Below are positions 58,579 to 64,000 of a DNA stretch of 64,000 nucleotides, piece by piece. The DNA is from Streptomyces sp. ADI95-17. Its GTDB lineage: Bacteria; Actinomycetota; Actinomycetes; Streptomycetales; Streptomycetaceae. The stretch spans positions 173,525 to 237,524 of the forward strand of contig NZ_ML123047.1 of the NCBI RefSeq assembly GCF_003846175.1. Direction: 5' to 3'. The position numbers and the translations under genes were made by a program. The notes below the pieces were generated by a model that made no database searches, was not told the DNA's origin, and was given only the letters and a program-made list of their open reading frames with translations. Every line of letters begins with the position of its first letter. Position 1 is the stretch's first letter.

Positions 58579-61179
58579 CTACAAGGCGCCGTCCGCGGTC
58601 GCGGGGCCGACGAGCAGGTCGTCACCGACCCGGTCCACCCGGACGGTGTCCCCGTCCTTCACCTCGCCGGAGAGGATCTCCTTCGCCAGCCGGTCGCCGA
58701 TCGCCGTCTGGATGAGGCGGCGCAGCGGCCGCGCCCCGTACGCCGGGTCGTTGCCCTCCTCGGCCAGCCAGGCCAGGGCGGCCGGGGTGACGTCGAGCGT
58801 GAGCTGCCGGTCGGCCAGCCGCTTGGCGAGCCGGTCGATCTGGAGCTTCGCGATGTGCGCGAGCTCGTCACCGGACAGGGCGGAGAAGACCACCAGGTCG
58901 TCCAGCCGGTTGAGGAACTCCGGCTTGAACGAGGCCCGTACGAGCTCCAGGACCCGTTCCTTCTTCTCCTCGGGCTTGGTCAGGGGATCGACCAGGAACT
59001 GGCTGCCGAGGTTGGAGGTCAGGATCAGGATGGTGTTGCGGAAGTCCACCGTCCGGCCCTGCCCGTCGGTGAGCCGGCCGTCGTCGAGCACCTGGAGCAG
59101 GATGTCGAAGACCTCGGGGTGGGCCTTCTCGACCTCGTCCAGCAGCACGACGCTGTACGGGCGGCGGCGGACCGCCTCGGTGAGCTGGCCGCCCTCCTCG
59201 TAGCCGACGTATCCGGGCGGGGCGCCGACGAGCCGCGCCACGCTGTGCTTCTCGCCGTACTCGCTCATGTCGATGCGGACCATGGCCCGCTCGTCGTCGA
59301 AGAGGAAGTCGGCGAGCGCCTTGGCGAGCTCCGTCTTGCCGACACCGGTCGGGCCGAGGAAGAGGAACGAGCCGGTGGGCCGGTCGGGGTCGGCGATTCC
59401 GGCGCGGGTGCGGCGTACCGCGTCCGACACCGCCCGCACGGCCTCGCCCTGCCCGATCAGGCGCCTGCCGAGCTCGTCCTCCATGCGCAGCAGCTTCTGC
59501 GTCTCGCCCTCCAGCAGACGCCCGGCCGGGATGCCGGTCCAGGAGCCGACGACATCGGCGATGTCGTCCGGGCCGACCTCCTCCTTGACCATCGTGTCCT
59601 TGGCGGCCTCCTGCTCGGCCTCGGACGCCTCCGCCAGCTCCCGCTCCAGGCCGGGGATCTCCCCGTACAGCAGCTTGGAGGCGGTGTCGAAGTCACCGTC
59701 GCGCTGGGCGCGTTCGGCCTGGCCGTGCAGTTCGTCGAGGCGCTCCTTCAGCTCACCGACGCGGTTGAGGCCCTGCTTCTCCTTCTCCCAGCGGGCGTTG
59801 AGGCCGCGCAGCTCCTCCTCCTTGTCCGCGAGGTCGCGGCGGAGCTTCTCCAGGCGCTGCCGGGAGCCGGGGTCGGTCTCGTTCTTCAGGGCCAGCTCCT
59901 CCATGTGGAGGCGGTCCACGGCACGCTGGAGCTCGTCGATCTCGACCGGCGAGGAGTCGATCTCCATGCGCAGCCGGGACGCCGCCTCGTCGACCAGGTC
60001 GATCGCCTTGTCGGGGAGGAAGCGGGAGGTGATGTAGCGGTCGGAGAGGGTCGCGGCGGCCACCAGCGCCGAGTCCGCGATGGAGACCTTGTGGTGGGCC
60101 TCGTAGCGGCCCTTGAGCCCGCGCAGGATCGCGATGGTGTCCTCGACGCTCGGCTCGGCCACCAGCACCTGCTGGAAGCGGCGCTCCAGGGCGGGGTCCT
60201 TCTCGATCCGCTCGCGGTACTCGTCGAGCGTCGTCGCGCCCACCATGCGGAGCTCGCCGCGGGCCAGCATCGGCTTGAGCATGTTGCCGGCGTCCATGGC
60301 GGAGTCGCCGCCGGCGCCCGCGCCCACGACGGTGTGCAGCTCGTCGATGAAGGTGATGATCTGCCCGTCGCTCTCCTTGATCTCGGAGAGGACGGTCTTC
60401 AGCCGCTCCTCGAACTCGCCGCGGTACTTGGCGCCCGCGACCATCGCACCGAGGTCGAGCGAGACGAGCCGCTTGTTCTTCAGGGACTCGGGGACGTCGC
60501 CCTTGACGATGCGCTGGGCGAGGCCCTCGACGACGGCCGTCTTGCCGACGCCGGGCTCGCCGATGAGCACGGGGTTGTTCTTGGTGCGGCGGGAGAGCAC
60601 CTGGACGACCCGGCGGATCTCCTGGTCACGGCCGATGACCGGGTCGAGCTTGCCCTCGCGTGCGGCGGCGGTGAAGTCCGTACCGAACTTCTCCAGCGCC
60701 TTGTACTGGCCCTCCGGGTCGGGTGTGGTCACCCGGCGCCCTCCCCTGCTCTTCTCGAATGCGTCCAGCAGCCTCTTCGCACTGGCCCCCTGCCCACTGA
60801 GGATCTCACCGGCGCGGCCGCCCTCGGCCGCGATGCCGATCAGCAGGTGCTCGGTGGAGATGTAGTCGTCGCCGAGCTCCTTCGCGCGCTGCGCGGCGTC
60901 GTTGATGACGGCGAGCAGCTCACGGTTGGGCTGCGGCGGGGCGACGGTGGACCCGGTGACGCTGGGCTGGGCGCCCAGCAGCCGCTCGGTCTCGGTGCGT
61001 ACGGCGATCTGGTCGGCCTCGACGGCGGCGAGCAGATCGGTGATGTTCTCGTTGTCCTCGCCCGCGAGCAGCGCGAGCAGCAGGTGCCCGGGGGCCAGAT
61101 CGGGGTGCCCGTCCTTCACGGCCCTGCTGGTGGCCGCGTTGATGGCGTCCCGGCTCTTGTTGGTCAGCTCGGCGTCCAC
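58579..61179 (-). CDS. clpB: ClpB disaggregase chaperone
   Basis: The protein is 866 aa. The N-domain (ELTNKSRDAINAATSRAVKD, ISTEHLLIGIAAEGGRAGEI) is followed by AAA+ domain 1 with Walker A GEPGVGKTAVVEGLAQRI and Walker B FIDELHTVVGAG, a middle coiled coil (about residues 400-530, ENTETDPGSRQRLEKLRRDL-type heptads), and AAA+ domain 2 with GPTGVGKTELAKAL and VLLDEVEKAHPEVF. With DnaK it rescues aggregated proteins. The GTG start at 61179 has GGAGGAG upstream. Two HAIR operators in the leader place it under HspR. Confidence 0.97.
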   Translation of the reverse strand: MDAELTNKSRDAINAATSRAVKDGHPDLAPGHLLLALLAGEDNENITDLLAAVEADQIAVRTETERLLGAQPSVTGSTVAPPQPNRELLAVINDAAQRAKELGDDYISTEHLLIGIAAEGGRAGEILSGQGASAKRLLDAFEKSRGGRRVTTPDPEGQYKALEKFGTDFTAAAREGKLDPVIGRDQEIRRVVQVLSRRTKNNPVLIGEPGVGKTAVVEGLAQRIVKGDVPESLKNKRLVSLDLGAMVAGAKYRGEFEERLKTVLSEIKESDGQIITFIDELHTVVGAGAGGDSAMDAGNMLKPMLARGELRMVGATTLDEYRERIEKDPALERRFQQVLVAEPSVEDTIAILRGLKGRYEAHHKVSIADSALVAAATLSDRYITSRFLPDKAIDLVDEAASRLRMEIDSSPVEIDELQRAVDRLHMEELALKNETDPGSRQRLEKLRRDLADKEEELRGLNARWEKEKQGLNRVGELKERLDELHGQAERAQRDGDFDTASKLLYGEIPGLERELAEASEAEQEAAKDTMVKEEVGPDDIADVVGSWTGIPAGRLLEGETQKLLRMEDELGRRLIGQGEAVRAVSDAVRRTRAGIADPDRPTGSFLFLGPTGVGKTELAKALADFLFDDERAMVRIDMSEYGEKHSVARLVGAPPGYVGYEEGGQLTEAVRRRPYSVVLLDEVEKAHPEVFDILLQVLDDGRLTDGQGRTVDFRNTILILTSNLGSQFLVDPLTKPEEKKERVLELVRASFKPEFLNRLDDLVVFSALSGDELAHIAKLQIDRLAKRLADRQLTLDVTPAALAWLAEEGNDPAYGARPLRRLIQTAIGDRLAKEILSGEVKDGDTVRVDRVGDDLLVGPATADGAL

Positions 61180-61244
61180 GTGCGCTTTCTCCTCCTTGCG
61201 GTGACTACCCTCTCGGCAACACTGACTAGATCGACGTGCGTAAA

Positions 61245-61291
61245 GTTGAGTCTACCCCACTCAAGCCAATATTGAGTCCACTCCACTCAAC
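61245..61291 (-). promoter_or_regulatory. Two HAIR (HspR) operators upstream of clpB
   Basis: GTTGAGT-N7-ACTCAAG at 61245-61265 and ATTGAGT-N7-ACTCAAC at 61271-61291 match the HspR consensus CTTGAGT-N7-ACTCAAG, one or two bases off each. Centres are 26 bp apart. HspR represses dnaK, clpB and lon in Streptomyces. Confidence 0.92.
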
Positions 61292-61421
61292 TTGATGCGG
61301 GAGGGTCGCACGCGTCAGGGCCCCTTGTCCCGGCACTTCGAGTGAACCGGCCGCCCCGGCCCTCCGCCACCGCAGCGGGGCTGCGGACCGGGCCGCCGCC
61401 CGCGCTGCCTACGCTGTCCGC

Positions 61422-61826
61422 ATGGCAGTCGACGTGACGAATCCCGGCCCCGAGTACCTCGCCTTCTGGCGCGCGCGGCATGTGTGCACCCTGACCACGC
61501 CCCGCCCCGACGGCACGCCGCACGTGGTGCCGGTGGGCGTGACGTACGACCCCGAGACGAGGCTGGCGCGGGTCATCACCGGAAAGAACACCAGGAAGGC
61601 CGCCAACGTCCTGGCCGCGGGCCCGGACGGGGCACGGGTCGCGGTCTGCCAGATCGACGGGCGCCGCTGGGCGACGCTGGAGGGGCGCGCGACGGTGCGC
61701 ACGGAGCCGGAGGCGGTGGCCGACGCGGTACGCCGCTACGCGGAGCGCTACGAGCGCACGCCGGCGCCCAACCCGGACCGGATCGTCATCGAGATCGCCG
61801 TCGACCGGGCGCTCGGCAGGGCCTGA
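61422..61826 (+). CDS. PPOX-class F420-dependent oxidoreductase
   Basis: The protein is 134 aa, a split-barrel flavin/F420-binding protein. The opening LAFWRARHVCTLTTPRPDGT, then PHVVPVGVTYDPETRLARVI, GKNTRKAANVLAAGPDGARV and the WATLEGRATVRTEPEAVADA strand are characteristic of F420-dependent PPOX-like families. The substrate is unknown; many reduce unsaturated small molecules or biliverdin. It is a single gene with a strong terminator downstream. Confidence 0.9.
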   Translation: MAVDVTNPGPEYLAFWRARHVCTLTTPRPDGTPHVVPVGVTYDPETRLARVITGKNTRKAANVLAAGPDGARVAVCQIDGRRWATLEGRATVRTEPEAVADAVRRYAERYERTPAPNPDRIVIEIAVDRALGRA

Positions 61827-61859
61827 GCACGGCTCCGGACCGTACCCGGCCGGAAAATG

Positions 61860-61902
61860 CACAACGGCGCCATCGTGTTCAGGTCACGATGGCGCCGTTG
61901 TG
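61860..61902. terminator. Bidirectional terminator, 18-bp stem
   Basis: Perfect arms 61860-61877 and 61885-61902 with a 7-nt loop sit between the convergent oxidoreductase and Rieske-like gene. Confidence 0.93.
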
Positions 61903-61942
61903 TGGGGGAGTGACTGAGCGACATGGAACGACGGGGGATCGC

Positions 61943-62263
61943 TCAGGCACTGCGGGGGGTGGCGGAAATAGTCTCTGGCTCGAACAGCTGGTGGTCACGC
62001 CGGTCGAGGTTGACGAAAATCATGTCGTACCGGATCGCACAGCGAACGGGCTGCGGGGCTCCACGCGGCTTGCGGAGGCATCGGTAGGCACGTACTTCGT
62101 CGTCTTCTTCACGTGCGACAACGATGGGGTCGCCGAACAGAGTGACCATCAACGAGTCGCCACAGTGGGGGATGGCAGTGACGAGATCGATGAAATGCCA
62201 GCCTGATCGGTAGGCCGTGGCCATCTCGCGCCGGAAGGTCCGGTCGTCCGGCGGGATGGTCAT
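61943..62263 (-). CDS. Small Rieske-like protein lacking the histidine ligands
   Basis: The protein is 106 aa. WHFIDLVTAIPHCGDSLMVT, then FGDPIVVAREEDDEVRAYR, follows the first strands of a Rieske domain closely, and YDMIFVNLDRRD looks like the segment after it. At the cluster positions, where Rieske proteins have Cys-x-His and Cys-x2-His, this protein has CLRKPRGA and CAIRY: both Cys are kept but both His are Arg/Lys/Tyr, and the intervening region is shortened. An iron-sulfur cluster of the normal type is therefore unlikely. The ATG overlaps the stop of the DIGW peptide gene (ATGA), so the two are translated together. Confidence 0.7.
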   Translation of the reverse strand: MTIPPDDRTFRREMATAYRSGWHFIDLVTAIPHCGDSLMVTLFGDPIVVAREEDDEVRAYRCLRKPRGAPQPVRCAIRYDMIFVNLDRRDHQLFEPETISATPRSA

Positions 62264-62628
62264 GCGCCCGGCTGGGCCGTGGCGGAGCCGATACGGGTGG
62301 GCGAGACCCAGCCGATGTCGGACGACTTGGCAGGTGCGACCCAGCCGATGTCGGACGACTTGGCAGGTGCGACCGGCCACCCGATGTCACCGTCGGCCGA
62401 GGCCTGGACGACCCAGCCGATGTCGGACGACTTGGCAGGTGCGACCGGCCACCCGATGTCACCGTCGGCCCCGGCCCGGACAGCCCACCCGATGTCGCCA
62501 CCGGCAACACTGTCCTCGCTCCAGCCAATGTCGCTGCCGCCCAGCAGCCCGATGCCCAGGGCCGCGACGAACGAGACGGCAAGCGCCGAGCGATGCATTC
62601 GCTTATACATAGTCGGCTTCGTCCTCAC
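62260..62628 (-). CDS. Secreted DIGW-repeat peptide
   Basis: The protein is 122 aa from the GTG at 62628, or 116 aa from the ATG at 62610. A signal-peptide-like N-terminus (YKRMHRSALAVSFVAALGIG) is followed by seven DIGW motifs, spaced 11-13 residues apart, for example SDIGWSEDSVAGG, DIGWAVRAGADG, DIGWPVAPAKSS, DIGWVVQASADG and DIGWVAPAKSS. Between motifs the sequence alternates ADG and KSS endings. Nothing follows the repeats except a short tail. There is no Cys. The family is unknown to me. It is divergent from a LuxR-like regulator and coupled to the Rieske-like gene. Confidence 0.8.
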   Translation of the reverse strand: MRTKPTMYKRMHRSALAVSFVAALGIGLLGGSDIGWSEDSVAGGDIGWAVRAGADGDIGWPVAPAKSSDIGWVVQASADGDIGWPVAPAKSSDIGWVAPAKSSDIGWVSPTRIGSATAQPGA

Positions 62629-62700
62629 TTGTGGATTCTTCTCCCCCGCACCTAAGACGATGTCTCACCTGGGCACGCGAGCACCACCGAGTAGATGCAT

Positions 62701-62723
62701 CATGTTCCTGCATGTTCAGGAAC
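62701..62723. promoter_or_regulatory. Dyad and direct repeat between DIGW and regulator genes
   Basis: GTTCCTG (62704-62710) and CAGGAAC (62717-62723) form a 7-bp dyad with a 6-nt spacer. CATGTTC is also directly repeated at 62701 and 62711, one turn apart. It lies 16-38 bp before the regulator start, a likely autoregulatory site. Confidence 0.6.
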
Positions 62724-62738
62724 CTGGGGGGTGACGAT

Positions 62739-63725
62739 ATGACCACAAGCAACACAAAGCCGACACATTCTCATGGGATCACCGAACTGTGCGACGCGGG
62801 GGCACGCCTTTACGCCAGCGCTTTGCGGTTGGGACGCATCGCCCGCGCCGAAGTGGAACCGGCGCCCTGTCTGATGGAGTTCGCGCTCCTGCATCCCGAT
62901 CCGGATGACCCGGACTGGCTCCGGCCCGTTCCGCCGACCATTGCTCTCGCGCAGCATCTGCATCCCATCGAGCGGGAGATCCTGGAGCGGCGCCGGCACT
63001 CGGTCGAACTGACGGAGTCGTTCGAGCCATTCATGGACATCAGCACTCTGGGGCCGCCCAGCACCCACGCCATCACCGTGCTGGAAGGCGCGAACCGGAT
63101 CAACGCGGCCCTCGATCTCGCCACCGCAGAGTGCCGCACCGAAGTGCTCACCGTCCAGCCCGGCGGCGGCCGGACCGAGGATCGTCTCAGCAAGTCGCTG
63201 GAACGCGGCCTGTCCGTGATCCACCGCGGCGTCAGCATGCGCACCCTCTACCAGCACACCGCGCGCCACAGCCCCAGCACGCTCGCGTACGCGGAACGCA
63301 TGACCGACGACAACGTGGAGATACGCACGCTCGAAGAGCTGATCGGCCGCCTGATCGTGTTCGACCGGACCGTCGCCTTCATCCCGGCCAGCGACGACGA
63401 CCAAGTGGCCCTGGAACTCCGCCATCCCGGGCTCGTGCAGTACCTGGTCAACGTGTTCGAGCAGTTCTGGACGAGGGCTGCTCCGCTGCGGGAGGAGGTC
63501 AAGTACGAACCGACCTCCCTGGGCATCAGCGGGGTTCAGCGCTCCATCGCCCAGCTCCTCGTGGAGGGCCATGTGGACGACTCGATCGCCCGCCGGCTCG
63601 GCATGAACGTCCGCACCTGCCGCGCCCACGTCGCCAAGCTCGCCGCCGCGCTCGGCAGCAACAGCCGGGCCCAGCTCGGCTACCTGATAGCGCGGTCGGG
63701 AATCCTGGAGGAGGAGCAGAGCTGA
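62739..63725 (+). CDS. LuxR-type helix-turn-helix regulator
   Basis: The protein is 328 aa from the ATG at 62739, with GGGGGG seven bases upstream. A central domain (ITVLEGANRINAALDLATAE, RTEVLTVQPGGGRTEDRLSK, LSVIHRGVSMRTLYQHTARH, RLIVFDRTVAFIPASDDD) resembles the TrmB/phospholipase-D-like sensor domain found in many Streptomyces regulators. The C-terminal LuxR helix-turn-helix is VQRSIAQLLVEGHVDDSIAR and LGMNVRTCRAHVAKLAAALG. It is divergent from the DIGW peptide operon, separated by 110 bp, and probably controls it. Confidence 0.88.
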   Translation: MTTSNTKPTHSHGITELCDAGARLYASALRLGRIARAEVEPAPCLMEFALLHPDPDDPDWLRPVPPTIALAQHLHPIEREILERRRHSVELTESFEPFMDISTLGPPSTHAITVLEGANRINAALDLATAECRTEVLTVQPGGGRTEDRLSKSLERGLSVIHRGVSMRTLYQHTARHSPSTLAYAERMTDDNVEIRTLEELIGRLIVFDRTVAFIPASDDDQVALELRHPGLVQYLVNVFEQFWTRAAPLREEVKYEPTSLGISGVQRSIAQLLVEGHVDDSIARRLGMNVRTCRAHVAKLAAALGSNSRAQLGYLIARSGILEEEQS

Positions 63726-63760
63726 CCGGGCCCCCACGCGGCACCGCACCGGCGTACGGC

Positions 63761-63804
63761 GAAGGGCCGGGGAACCGACCCGTAAGTCGGCTCCCCGGCC
63801 CTTC
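63761..63804. terminator. Bidirectional terminator, 19-bp stem
   Basis: Arms 63761-63779 and 63786-63804 pair with a single G-U, around a 6-nt loop. It lies after the regulator stop, facing the partial gene at the window end. Confidence 0.9.
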
Positions 63805-63863
63805 ACCGTCGGCTCAGGCCTTCGGCTCAGTCCGTCAGCCAGTCCTTCGACTCGGCCTCCGGC

Positions 63864-64000
63864 TCAGTCCTTCGGCCGCTTCGGCCGCCAGACCACCAAC
63901 GCGCTGGTCTGCTGGACGTCCTGATACGGCACCAGATCGCGCCGGTAGGAGGCGTGCACCTGGGCCTCGCGCTGCTGCATGGCCTGGGCCGCGCCGTCCA
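63864..64000 (-). CDS. C-terminal fragment of an unidentified protein
   Basis: Only the last 45 codons are in the window: the minus strand reads REAQVHASYRRDLVPYQDVQ, then TSALVVWRPKRPKD and a TGA at 63864. The helical stretch and basic end give no family. The start lies beyond the window. Confidence 0.6.
   Translation of the reverse strand, partial: DGAAQAMQQREAQVHASYRRDLVPYQDVQQTSALVVWRPKRPKD

Noticed and set aside
58318..61275. Very long open frame on the plus strand opposite clpB (985 codons)
   Set aside because: It is an artefact of high GC and clpB codon bias. The translation is low-complexity Leu/Val/Arg/Gly with no motifs, while the minus strand encodes an unmistakable ClpB.

Overview
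The window is high-GC actinomycete DNA, almost certainly from a Streptomyces chromosome core. Supporting signs are strong third-position GC bias, frequent GTG, TTG and even CTG starts, GH19 chitinases with paired chitinase/DasR-type promoter repeats, an XRE/DUF397 pair, a perfect parS site, and clpB behind two HspR-type (HAIR) operators. From memory, and not checked, the order asd-ask, recR-ybaB, purA, P450, kynurenine genes, fba-pyrE, speE and clpB resembles the SCO36xx region of S. coelicolor.

Layout. 1-6.5 kb: a truncated MFS exporter divergent from an HxlR regulator, a SnoaL-like protein, a methyltransferase, an S9 peptidase and SURF1. 6.5-13.6 kb: an ECF-type sigma factor coupled to a membrane partner, the asd-ask operon behind a striking inverted-repeat leader, a small secreted protein, a DUF5063 gene, recR and ybaB. 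13.9-20.5 kb: a SLATT protein, a conserved hypothetical, a GntR regulator, a class III aminotransferase and a receptor-like Ser/Thr kinase. 20.6-26.8 kb: an XRE/DUF397 cassette, a secreted beta-propeller protein, a second DNA polymerase sliding clamp and a PucR-type regulator. 26.9-37.3 kb: two GH19 chitinases, a membrane-anchored PBP-like protein, purA, a degenerate diacylglycerol-kinase-like protein, and a GbsR/MarR-controlled ABC exporter.

37.3-50 kb: a P450, a NarL-type two-component pair, the three-gene kynurenine route (tryptophan to anthranilate), DUF3151, an MFS exporter, an ankyrin protein, a MalY-like lyase, fba, parS and pyrE. 50-58.2 kb: an aldose epimerase, a CoxG-like protein, a membrane spermidine synthase, DUF2617, a Cys/His/Gly-rich membrane protein, an aminotransferase, YbjN and an MFS protein. 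58.5-64 kb: clpB, an F420-type oxidoreductase, and a divergent cassette of a LuxR-like regulator facing a secreted DIGW-repeat peptide that is translationally coupled to a Rieske-like protein lacking the cluster histidines. This last cassette is the best candidate for an undescribed system.

Two themes recur. Strong perfect hairpins separate most convergent transcription units. Short tandem arrays with periods of 19-49 bp sit at gene 3' ends; in four cases the repeated unit spans a gene's own stop codon.
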